The position numbers and the translations under genes were made by a program. From Norana najaformis (lineage: Eukaryota; Annelida; Clitellata; Crassiclitellata; Hormogastridae): a stretch of DNA of 64,000 bases. The stretch is from NCBI GenBank assembly GCA_964023275.1, contig OZ029914.1:32061351-32125350 (forward strand), written 5' to 3'. The notes beneath the pieces are model-generated. The model did not search any database. It worked only from the letters and a program-made list of their open reading frames with translations, and had not been told where the DNA came from. Positions 49,806 to 61,100 of this stretch are shown piece by piece; positions within the stretch are counted from its first letter, which is position 1; each line of letters begins with the position of its first letter.

Positions 49806-52046
49806 GGTAAATCCATTTACGTATGTACATACGTATGTATGTCTGCATGCATATATGTATTTAATTGTAATCTATAACTGTAATCGCAGATTTATATAAC
49901 GCCTTTTCAAGAGAGACTCGTCAGAGGCGCTAAGGACAGAAACTCAGGATCGAGCAACATGGTTTTCAAGCGCCTACAAAATAGATGCAAAGAAAGACCA
50001 AGGAGCTGATGTCGTAGGTTGATAGGCAATTTATTCCAGAAAGTTGGACCAACTACATTCACTTCTGTCATTTCGTTCTCAACTTAAGACTTACAGTGTC
50101 TCTTTCAAATTGCTTATCCGCCGTAGGCTGCCTCTCTGTATCAATGAAGTCACCTGATTGCGGCTTGGCTTTGGTGCGCCATCGGATGATGCCTTGTGTA
50201 ATAGACAACTGTGCGATAGAAGTTACTAATTACAATAACACAGTGAAACTTTTAAGCTGCACGGTGGAAGGTCGGGACAGAGGAACAACGACGTCACCTT
50301 GTGCAGCAGAGTGAAGGGATCAACGGCCAGGAATGGACGAGACCGAAACATACAACTCTTTGAGATAAGATGGAGCACAATCCGCCTGGCAGTTACGCAT
50401 AAGTATTAAGATCTTAAACTCAATGCGTTTGTGCACCGTCATTCAATGTATTTCTCACGAAGCTGGACATGGGCCCAAACTTAGTTATGCTTCTAATAAG
50501 CCGGGCGGGGGGTTTCAAGACAGACTGCAGCTGATAAGTACTGGAAAGAGTTAGCCCATAGTGAAGGAAAGTTGTATGGCACCTTACGAAAATCTAACAG
50601 TTCAAATCAATCAACTAACATTAGTTATTGTAAAAACACTTTATATACTGCATTCTAGTACCTCACAAAAGCCTACCTATGGTAGCCTCGATGATGTTAA
50701 CGTTTTTAAGACAAAACGTTCGTCAGCAAACAGCTGGTGCCCAGGTAACTAGAAGAGTCATCAATGGTGGGTCCTCGCACACACGAAGAGTCGATGGAGC
50801 CCCAGCTAGAGTAAGTTTAGCAGACTTTCTTCTGGAAGTTTCGCATCTCCATTTAATAAGATGAGAAGACCTGTAAAACAGTATGGTTGGGAGCCGCATA
50901 AAGGTATGAACTCTGATAATGTGATTAGTATCAACTCTAGATGCAGGGCCGGCTTTAAGTATAGGAAGGCAGGTTCCTGGAGCGCCACAATGTAGGGGCG
51001 TCATTTCCCCCATATAGTTGTGTTTTATGATTTATGTTATTCACTCATTCTTTCAATGATTTTTCATTTGAATTCAAAATTTTCTTAATCGCAATCTGGC
51101 CACGAAATAGGGCTATTTAATCACTAATAAAATTGTGAGTGAAGAATTTGCTCAAGGTCCCTATACAGTATACGATAACCGCCTACCAAGTTTGTACAGC
51201 ATGCCTCGCGAAACGCGATATAAACTAGGACAGGTGGCCGATGTTGCACTCGGTCTGAGCAGGTGTTAGATGTCTGGTCAAGCCTAAGAAACGGCCTGAT
51301 TGGACGATTGATGAAGATGAATCCGATGCCAGAGCAGCCAAGCTCTGCAGCCTCTGGCTGGCTGTCTGGGAAATAGACGCGTCACTGTGTGTAACAGAGC
51401 ACGGGGTCCAAAGCACGCAGGCGGCAGGCTTAGTAGTTGGCCAAGTGTGTACTTCGCACACTTCAAGTTATCGTTTATAGGCATCTTGTACGCACTGATA
51501 GAGCAAAACTGTATGACACGGGAAAAACGAAGAAAACACGTCTAGCCCACTTGAGTAAAACACGCGACTGACTGTGGGAAATATGCTGGTTATTCATAAC
51601 ATCTTTTCTATTTTGTTTTTGAAGACGTTGTTTTGCCAAATTTGATTCCTTTTCAAATGTGGTTTAATCTTTAGTTTTAAATAGAGTTCTCTTAATTTTT
51701 GTTAAAATCATAATTTAAGATCATAATATCGATAACTATACAGATTTTATAGATTTGGTCTTATGAGATTAATAAAAGTAAAATAATAAAAAATGCCAAA
51801 GCCCATGAAGCGTCAGAAATTGTCGGGTGCACAGTCACGAGAAAAAATTGCAAAAAGAAGTTAGTATCAAAAAGCAAAAGGGGTAGGTAAAACGCTTATT
51901 CCTAGAAAATTGTGTTAAATTTATCACTTTACACTATCGATAGAGAACGCGAAGTGATGGTGCAATCTACGGGCCGACTGAGAAAAAGTGTTGGGGAAAA
52001 TGTCATACCGCCAATTAAGCTTAGAGGCCATTTGTCCATTACCCTT

Positions 52047-52359
52047 ACTGAATCCACCGCACTTAGGCTACTGGATCCACCACACTTAGGCTACTGAATC
52101 CACCGCACTTAGGCTACTGGATCCACCACACTTAGGCTACTGAATCCACCACACTTAGGCTACTGAATCCACCGCACTTAGGCTACTGAATCCACCGCAC
52201 TTAGGCTACTGGATCCACTGCACTTAGGCTACTGAATCCACCGCACTTAGGCTATTGAATCCACCGCACTTAGGCTACTGGATCCACCGCACTTAGGCTA
52301 CTGAATCCACCGCACTTAGGCTACTGAATCCACCGCACTTAGGCTACTGAATCCACCGC
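52047..52359. repeat. 23-bp VNTR, 13 units, copy B only
   Basis: Thirteen full units of 23 bp (core 'gaatccaccgcacttaggct') plus a partial one. Variant positions (a/g in 'tgaatcc' or 'tggatcc', g/a in 'accgcac' or 'accacac') alternate between units in blocks, so the array grew by copying groups of units. Copy A has one unit and a partial one at 23407-23445. Confidence 0.95.
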
Positions 52360-52721
52360 TACTCTGACTTCTATGTTTATATATCAATATACAACGATCT
52401 TCGTGGCGAATGAAGACATTCTAAGCTTATAAATTTCCTTTAGTAACAAATTAATAGACTTCATGCTTATTACCTATAGTAATAATCTTCACTGATTTTG
52501 AATTACAGTTGGGCTACATTAATTGTTGATTAACTTTGGCTGATTGTGACACGGCATGTATTTTAGCCCCAAGTACAAGGATATCGTGATTCCAAGCGTT
52601 ACAGGTAAGAACCAAAGAGGTTATACTACTTACTCTAGAGGGAGTATGACGTCATTTGCTTGAAGCCGCCGTATGAAACGGCCTTGACCGATCGTTTAGA
52701 CGACTGAATAGCTGTGTGAAA

Positions 52722-53505
52722 ATGTCGAAACGATCGACTTTGAATTGTGTGGCATATGGATGTAACAATTTATTCATGCCCGAAACCAAGGCCGCCGGAA
52801 TATCATTTCATCGGTAAGTTGTTTATTTTTTTGTGTTTTTGTACTTTTGTTTAATGCGTAACCTTCGAAATGAAATGCAAACAGTCTCGTTTAAGCCTGT
52901 GTGTCGGTCGGTCGCATGTTGGCAAATTTATCGTTTTATCGTCCGCGATATATTTTTAAAATTTTATTTGTGTGTTTTAGTACTTTTGTTTAATATATAA
53001 GCCTCGAAATGGAATCCAGTCTCGTTTATGCAATGTCTGTCATGTTTTCTATTGGAACAAATAAAACAATAATTCTAGAAAGTGTTTTTGTTCCATATTT
53101 GTGTTTCCATGTTTTGTTTCTGGAACCGAACCCTTTTGCCTATCGATTTTGTTTTGACTGAGCGCCTGTGAATGAGCTGGTCCCCGTGACATGGCTTTCG
53201 TTGGGCGCTGTAGAAATCTGGGGATTACGATTACGATATTGGAACAAACATGGGCCTGACTATTTATTACTAGCAAACAAATCATGGTGCAAGGGAATAA
53301 CGTTTTCACAATCTGTTATAGGTTTCCAAAGGATCTTAAAACGAGAAAGAAATGGGCAGTCCGTGTGCACCGCGACAACTGGGAACCAACTGATTACTCA
53401 CGTATCTGTTCCGTTCATTTCGAAGATGGATGTTTCTACAACAGTGGCATGCGCAAGAGGCTATTACCAAGTTTGCCTGTCTACTATGACTTTAATAATA
53501 TGTGA
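52722..53505 (+). CDS. THAP zinc-finger protein of the P-like element (two exons)
   Basis: Exon 1 is 52722-52813 (ATG to a GTAAGT donor) and exon 2 is 53322-53505 (after TTATAG, to a TGA), 91 codons in phase. It is a full C2CH THAP domain: 'CVAYGC' supplies the first two Cys, 'CSVHF' the third Cys and the His. The invariant Trp is in 'KKWAVRV' and the closing hydrophobic-proline motif is 'LLPSLPV'. THAP domains bind the ends of P-type transposons. Because the frame stops right after the domain, this copy would make a DNA-binding protein without catalytic domain, unless a donor inside exon 2 joins it to the segment at 53892. The intron contains a retroposon tail (53100-53245). Confidence 0.85.
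53100..53245 (+). mobile_element. Retroposon 3' end with GATTAC tail, inside the THAP intron
   Basis: Close relative of 12470-12640: 'cgaacccttttgcctatcga', 'gagctggtccccgtgacatg', 'tttcgttgggcgctgtag', ending in attacgattacg. It inserted in the P-like element, or was carried with it. Confidence 0.75.
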
Positions 53506-53891
53506 ATATCTTATATGAAATTTGTGGCTTTTTCACTTAATCCCATTAAAGCTTTAGCACTAAGATTATGTCAGCCCAGCTTGCGATCAATAATTATGCA
53601 GTGTCCAAATTCAGATAAACTACCGCAACACTGCACCAAAATACTACAACAACATCCCGATATAGCTCAATGTGATGGCTGTGAGATCTTGTGAAATCTT
53701 GCATTAATGGTCCGGTTGTAATTCTGGAGGTGTATCCATTTAATAAGTCAATCTAGGAGACAAAGTTTGCGACGTTGTGACATGGTGTGATATAATAAGT
53801 CAGATATCTATATCTGTAACAGATAAATGCTAAAAGTATTTTTTGGTTGATCCTGCACAATATTCTTGTTCTTCTTTTAAGGGGCTGAACC

Positions 53892-54527
53892 AACGCTGTT
53901 CAACTTTCCAGCTCATTTGCCGCCAAAGAAACATACAGTCCAATGGGTATGCACATCACCCATTGCGAAACACCGTGTTGCTTATGGACCAAAGATTGAA
54001 ATTGGCACTTTGTCCAACTTTGTAGAAAATGTGGTAGTGTATATTGCTGGTTTCGTTGTTCGCAAGTTAAGAAAACGTCTAGCTTACAACGATTGTAGAG
54101 ATGCCCTGTTTTGGAACAAAAGTGGTGATGAGCCATTTCCTAGTGGTTTTGGACTTCTGGAAACCAAAGACCGTGGAGGTCTCCTGCGACCTTCAAATGA
54201 TGTTGTAATGCTCTGCAAAGCTAGCGAGTCACACTTCAGAAGTAAGATGGGTCCACAAGACAAACCAGTAATTGCTGCAAGTCTGAAAACTGTTCTAACG
54301 ACATGTGTACTTCGATCCTTCATTGGGAGCAACATTTTTCTGCACTAATGGACCATTCATCTGGGACTGAGCCAATTAGGGATCACCGAGTTCTGCTGAT
54401 GAAGACAGTTGTTGAAGAATATCTTTGCTGTCGTCTGCACCACCAGGGCAAGTGCTTCACAAGACACATTCATGAACAAACCAAGCGGTCCAAATTAAAT
54501 AAAGCTGTGATTTTTAGTGGCCAGTAG
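53892..54527 (+). pseudogene. P-transposase C-terminal segment
   Basis: After a possible acceptor (tcttcttttaag) the frame reads 'AEPTLFNFPAHLPPKKHTVQ', then 'VYIAGFVVRKLRKRLAYNDC', 'LFWNKSGDEPFPSGFGLLE' and 'DRGGLLRPSNDVVMLCKASE', the typical C-terminal region of THAP9/P-element transposases. A frame change near 54340 is followed by 'EEYLCCRLHHQGKCF' and 'RSKLNKAVIFSGQ' to a stop at 54527. No catalytic core precedes it, so this is a fragment. Confidence 0.85.
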
Positions 54528-56198
54528 AGTGTCAGGTATATACACTGATCTGTTACTTAGTACTTAAGATATGAATATTTGGTGACAATGTTACTGTTTG
54601 ATCCAGTTATTTTGCTTGCATAATTGTCAGTTTTACTACAAATTTCATTTTGGATTCAATTTGATATGTGAACTGTATACATCTAGAATGAGGGTAGAAT
54701 GCAGCATGCTTCTATTTCCAGGCAGATAGTCATTTTGTCTACCCCAGTGCCAAAGGAATACAGTACTGAGTTTGGTTTTCTTTTATTACTTGTGTATGTA
54801 GCTTCATTTGACTATCTGATGTTACAGCAGATTAACATTTATATTCCAGTTGATTAGCACCTATTGTACAGCAGATTAACATTTATGTTACTCTTGATTA
54901 AAGTTTACATTGTAGCAAATTAACGTTAATGTGACAGCTGGTTAGCAGTATGTTACAGTTTATTTAGCATCTATGTTGCAATTAATTAGCATTTATATTA
55001 CAGTTGTTTAGCATCCATGTTACAGCCGATTAGCGTTTGTGTTGTGATAAATCACATTCAATAATGGTCTCATTTTGTTATTTTTTCATTTTTGCATGTG
55101 TGAACAATTTCTTAATGAGTTTGATATCAAAATTTTAATTATAGTTAGAAAAAACTGATGATTTGAGTTTGTGGAATTTTAAATAAATATTGCTCATCAG
55201 AGTTTGTGAAATTGATTTGTTATATGTATATAATCAACACCTTGGTTCGCAAATATTTCTCCGTGGCTGCAGACCTGAACTTGCTTTCTTGCATCCTGCA
55301 ACCCAAATGCAGTTTCATGTGTGGAGTTTTGATTCAGATGAAAAATTTATGCTACTGAGCTGCTTGTCAATTCTCTGGTTCTGCCTTGTCAGGTCAGGAG
55401 CACTTCTGACAATTCTTAAAGAGGTGCTATAAAAATATTTGCACTTACAACTGCTGAGAACTGCCTGCTATATGAATAACAGAGACGTGATTACTACTGT
55501 CTGATTTTGTTTTCTTCAGCATTTCTTTTGTTGGCTTAAAGAAATTACACTTTTATTTCTGGGCTGGAAATATTTGGCAAACCTGAAAACTTAATTCAAA
55601 AGGACATTTGTTGCAACGGTGTTGTTCTTATATAACCCTGCTTCAAGTGCACTTATGAACTATGTAAGGGGGGCATTAACAAATTTTAGTTGTATTGTAT
55701 GGTACAATTTACAGCTCTGATAAAGATTACCTAAAGACAAGTAATGATATGTCTCTGTTATATACGAGTTTTGGTGAAGGTAGAATGAAGCATATATCTA
55801 TTTTCAGGCAAACAGTCATTTTGTCTAGCCACGATGCCAAAGCAATACAGTATTTATTCATAAACGTACATCACATCACTTGCTAAATGTAATGGTTACG
55901 AATGCCATTTATACATAGGGCTTCGTAGGCTAGTAATATTTTCTAACGTAAATAAAACAGTAAAATTTGCATTTTTTTCTTCTCGCTTTCAAAGAAAATT
56001 TGTTACTTTTCTGTACTTGAAAAAATACGGACAAAGAAACAGATAAAATCAAAAGCATTTCATTAGTTTAACGCGGCATCCCATTGTACACACGTGGGCT
56101 AGGTCTAAACCGTGGGTCAAGGTCGCGTAGCGACGGTGGCTTCACAACGCGCAGCGTTATTTGCCGGCTGCGCTCCATCTATAGAGTATATATCATTG
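54528..56198. other. 3' non-coding part of the P-like element
   Basis: At 54818-55045 lies a degenerate array of about ten units near 24 bp (core 'gttacagcagattagcattt'). An imperfect direct repeat of about 80 bp links 54690-54780 with 55780-55850 (shared 'cagtcattttgtcta' core with one mismatch in places). Segment 55640-55720 resembles 58777-58850 outside the element (cattaacaaattttagttgt), so a repeat is shared with gene C's intron. No coding region is seen. Confidence 0.6.
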
Positions 56199-56629
56199 GT
56201 AAGAACCTCTCAGGAGATCACCTGTGTTTCAGACAACACACACACACACGCACACACACACGCACATTGGGTGAATGTTGGCCTGACGTCATGGTAACTA
56301 GCGGCGAATGGTTTGTAGCCTACATCTGATATCTGCCCACAGCTAATATTTGAAAACCGATCCAACCTTCGGCAAATAACAATAGCCCAAAGTAGCTTAC
56401 CCTCCAAATTACAACCGACTGCCAAAGTCCACCCTTTTAACCAATTTACTGGTTTTGGAGGGGGCTTATTCGAATATGGCCCAATTTATTAGGCCATTAT
56501 TCGAACCCGCTAGGCAAAAGCCGACGCGTTTGTCTCTTGTCTACCGTGCCACCTATTTTGTCCGTATCTCTAGACGTATCAGCCCAAATTTACTATGGCA
56601 CATACTGTACGTACTGTCGACACGGACAG

Positions 56630-56713
56630 CTAGTGGGCCGAACCCACATTGTGCCACCTAGTGGGCCGAACCCACATTGTGCCACCTAGTGGGCCGAACC
56701 CACATTGTGCCAG
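56630..56713. repeat. 28-bp tandem repeat, three units (copy B)
   Basis: Same unit as 29781-29920 in the equivalent place, but three copies. Flanks are co-linear with copy A. Confidence 0.95.
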
Positions 56714-56922
56714 TTAAAACCCCAGATGCCAGTATACTTTGAGTATACCTTATGAGCCAAGCTACACGGGTTATTGTCTGTAGCTGGCCTGTTCAGTAAG
56801 TATAAATCAATACCAATAAAAAAGAAGTGTTTTTCATGTGGAACAATAATTAAACTGTTTTTGTAAGCCTACAATTAATGATAGAAATAAGAAATTTGTT
56901 AACCGATATCTATGATGCAATA

Positions 56923-58196
56923 GTTGAAACGATGTTTATTAACAAATCTGAAATATTCAACATCTCAATACATTACGAAATAAAAGCTTAGGCCTACTGC
57001 TGGTCAATCATCTCATTATGATCATTATATTCGCTAGATGTGTCACTGCTCCCACTTGGCATACCAACATAGGGCCAATATATATCCAAATGTCACGAAA
57101 ACCACGAACGTTCACCCTATGTCAATCATCTCTATGTCAGTTACTCTATGTCAGCGTAATACTGGATGGTCTGCACTCGAAGGAGTAAGTGGACTCTATG
57201 TAATGACCCTTGACAAGTTGTTCATGCACACTTACCTCGATGTCACCAAGCTGTGTAATTTGCTACCAGCATAGAGGAAGGGGCCTAAGCTGGGAAGTAA
57301 ATGGTATGTCCTGCGATGTCCAGCATCTTGGGATTCGTTTATTGCCAGCTTAAGGGTCGAAGAATGGGAAGTGACCGCTGCCGCTACGTTATGCAAGGGA
57401 CATAACTTGACAAGACCTCCAACCGATTTGTCGATTGCATGCATCATGTTTCAACAATGAAATGTTGATTTACACTCGCCACTTTTAATTTGGTGCCATT
57501 ATTAACACTAAGCTTGTCGAGAGGTTTTTCAACCGACCACCAACCTACTCTAGGACATTCCAGCCACGAACATTAAGTAATCTTAACCATATAAATACAA
57601 GTGTGGCAAGGATATCGTTAACTAGCATCAAGTTGTTACATTCCAGGCCTCGCAATGAATGGGGTAAAGTTTAAAGTACTCTGAAAGCAGTAAGAGATTT
57701 TCATACAGTGATCAACACAATAAAGTGACTTAAATGCTCTGAACAACAGAAATAACAGCAGTAAACATTAACAAGTTATTTCAAATAAATTCGGGAATGT
57801 CCATTAAACAGCAACTTCTAGGCAGATCATACATGCTCAGTTCTAACAGCAAATGCACACTTGCTAAGGGTATCGCCGCTTTCACTCAAATGCAAATTTG
57901 CCAAGCCCATCATCTAAAGCAAAATGCACACATTCTAATGCACTGCCTACACAGTAAATGAAGGTAAACAACAATCACGCCAAATTTCTGCAGTCCATAT
58001 AAAGTAAACTGACAAAATACAATGAAAACAAATACAGCAATTTCAAGAATAATCACGTCAATCTTATCAAAAAAGTTCTGCAGTTCATAAGTAATTTGTC
58101 AAGTATCAGGATAACAAAGAAAACAAAGTGCAACGAAAGAGTTCACCCAATTATGGGTTACTTTTTGGGCAGGTAGCAACATTTCACCCAGCATCT
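56923..58196. other. 3' flank of gene C, probable 3' UTR
   Basis: No exon or named repeat is recognised. On the minus strand an AATAAA poly(A) signal lies at 56935-56940, 1.26 kb after gene C's stop codon and only about 12 bp outside the duplicated unit. The duplication therefore ends next to the probable end of gene C. Confidence 0.45.
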
Positions 58197-61100
58197 CTAC
58201 TGTTGAGATGCTTCGTCTTCCACAGCTCGGGAGGATGCAGCTCGGTTTATGTAGGCGTTTTGGGCCAACACATCTGGACAGTCCCGCCTTCTCTGAGCTT
58301 TTACCTGCAACAAAATCCACAGGAAACATTAAACAAAATTGCCCAGACATTACAGTCCTCAGAGCTGACAGATATTTCAGCTAAAGCACAAGCATGTCAT
58401 CCAGTAATTGTAATTGTAAATTTATATAGCACCGTTTCAAGAGAAACTAATCAGAGGTGCTTTATAAGCTAAACAAGCAAACAAGGCATCCATGGTTGCG
58501 TCTAAGAACATGATGAAAGACCAATTGATTTTTATCACATATTAAAAGAACTTGGGGACAAAAACATTATAAGAAGTAGGCAGCGGCATAGCTGGCCAGG
58601 GGAACTAGCAAGTTCAGCCCCCTAAGGCCAAGATCATCACTCTTGGATTAAAGTAGATCGGGTGGAATGTTAACCATTGGTGACTCTTGGTTTTGCTCTT
58701 TCGATGTATACAAGTATCATATAATAAAAACCAGGTCCAGTTACCTCTTCCAGTCTGCTTATGGTTCTTAGTCCTTCATATAACCCAGCTTCAAGTCCAC
58801 TTTGTAAGGAGGGCATTAACAAATTTTAGTTGTACTGTACATTGTATTGTATAGTTTCCACACCGATTTCACACACTCAATTCTTGCACAAATGTATAGC
58901 CCAAACGTGTCCAATTTTACATTAAACGCTTCTAAATGTGTTCGCTTCAGAGCTCTGTACCGGATCCCACTTGCTGTCCCAGACCTCCAATTTTAATTCA
59001 GGTAACTATGTATGTATGCATCCAGGCACTTGTATAGCACATTTTAAGAAACTCACAAAGGCACTGCAGGGTGGCTATCGAAGATTACCGAAAAGGTGCA
59101 TCTTAAGACGAGCCGAGAATGTTTTCTGAGATGCTGAGGCGGCGAGAGATTGAATTTCTGGGGCAGACTGTTCCAAAGAAGCGGTCCCACAAAGGAAAAA
59201 TCACGATTTGCCCGTGCCATCGTGCAGGCAACCGGAACTGTGAGCTGGCCACGAGCAGCACAGCGCAGCCTTTGACGACCCGGTTGGCTTGCAACAGGTA
59301 TGAGAAGCTCTCTGATGTATTCTGGAGCCAAACCAGCAATCGACATCCTGTCTATTAGAAGTATTTTGAATTGGATTCTCTTCTCGATCGGAAGCCAGTG
59401 CAGAGTATCACGCATATAGATTGAGATGTGCGAGAATTTAGGCAGGTTGGCTAAGATCCTGGCCGCACAGTTGAGGACCGACTGCAGCTGGTGAATTCGG
59501 AACTTTGGCAGGTATTGGACCCCCTGGTTTTAAAAGGAATTGCAGGCTCATACCTGCAGCCGCTGGCAGTACAAATGTTACTATTCTGCACATTCCCTGC
59601 ATTAGTACATAATGGCAAAAAACTACTGGAACGCAGCATCAGAATGAAAGCTTTAATACAACAGAGTATACTGGTATCTCTTGGTAAACCAATCACTTGT
59701 CGTCTTACTGCTCTCAGTAATTCTCTTAAAACCCATACATTCCTCAGTTATGTTACATTAAATCACATTATATGACATGTACAATATCAGTCACATAGCA
59801 CAAAGTGAAACATAGGATTTGCATTTATTACCTTATATGGGAGAAAGCTCACCTTGGACTGTCCTTTGAACAGACCTCTGATGCCGTGCTTCTGCTTTGC
59901 TTCATCCTCCACAGCAGCTGCTGCTGCTGCCTCCTCCTCTCCTTCATAATAGTCATCCAACTCCATGATCGTTTGGCCACTGGACTTGGCCTCTCTCTGG
60001 AACCATAAACAGAAGCCATAAACATTCCAAGAAAACCCTTTCATTTGTCAGTGTCCCCACTCATTTGTCACAATATGCCATTCATAGGTGTAACCTGTCA
60101 TGAGAGATCTCAAAGGTGTGATCTATCCAAGGTGTAATCTGTCACAAAGTATCTAAAAGGTGTGATCTATCCAAGGTGTAATCTGTCACAAAGTATCTTA
60201 AAGGTGTGATCTATCACTACTTTTCACAGTAGAATATAAAAACTCTCCATCACATCACAGTTAAACAAGGCCACAGATTCCGTGTGTCTGTCAAAGAATC
60301 CATCAAACACACTCACAAATTTATTCCCTTGAGCTTCGGTGATTTATATTTAGATTTAGCACAGCTTAATTACATCATCCATAGCATCGGTTGAAATGAG
60401 ATGAAAATAATTTCCGGCTTCTTTATTTCAACTCTTACATCACCCAGTATATTTACCATTTGCTCATGAAGCAGTCCATCTGCCAGTGGAGCTGTACGGG
60501 AGCTGTACGCTTTGTATTGGTGCAGCCTAGCAGTATCATCCCTAAAATAATATATGTTACAACAGCTTGCACATGTTACATCTCTTTATCAATTTCATTA
60601 TGTGCAAAACTATAAAATCTAATCCAGTTATTAATTTATCAATCATCCAATCAAGTTTACCTCAGAGATCTAAAGAAACCAATTAAAAATAAATAAGTGC
60701 ATATTCAATCACCAGCACATAATCAATCCAGTCATTCCTAAAGGAAAAAACAACTTAACTGAAAAAACAAATGCAACTTACAAAAACTCAAAATCAGCTT
60801 GAGTAACACTAGTCCTGCTAAAAACAAAACATTCAAAAGGGGATAATTTGTTCAACTAATCAATCACTGATTCATAGCATCACTAAATTAATCAACCGTA
60901 AATGCTATCTAAAAAATCAACAAGCACACAATCAATCATTAGAGCAATAAGTAATGAAACTATATAAATTAAACAGAAAACACTCATCCATTCTTTCCAA
61001 AAACAGCAGTACATTCAATAGTTGAACAACCATTGAACAACTGATTTGTCAACTGATACATCATGCCATCAACTGATTAATCATTCATTCATTCTTTCTT

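Larger units (their letters stand above)
52613..56198 (+). mobile_element. P-like (THAP) DNA transposon, internally deleted, copy B only
   Basis: The empty site in copy A (23689-23698, ggtaagaacc) occurs here on both sides of 3.6 kb of extra DNA, giving an 8-bp target duplication (gtaagaac, 52605-52612 and 56199-56206), the length typical of P elements. Ends read CA...TG. The arms share imperfect inverted blocks (caaagagg...tatac...ctctagag against caatga...tatac...ctctatag). Inside are a two-exon THAP domain and a P-transposase C-terminus, both on the plus strand. The RNase H-like catalytic core expected between them is missing, so it is not autonomous. Confidence 0.9.
32755..56922 (+). repeat. 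Tandem segmental duplication, copy B
   Basis: Direct repeat of 4101-30129 in the same orientation, starting immediately after the junction transposon. It alone carries the P-like transposon at 52613-56198; without it the unit is about 20.6 kb. The end is sharp: after 'gatgcaata' (to 56922) the sequence continues 'gttgaaacg', whereas copy A runs into the transposon end 'acactggcc'. Confidence 0.95.

Noticed and set aside
49567-49899. 110-codon plus-strand frame and its antisense partner
   Set aside because: Encoded by TATG and TGTC microsatellites; the peptide is a simple repeat.
54690-55850. Two similar 80-bp segments as long terminal repeats of a separate element
   Set aside because: They lie inside the P-like element, lack terminal motifs and target duplications, and enclose nothing recognisable.
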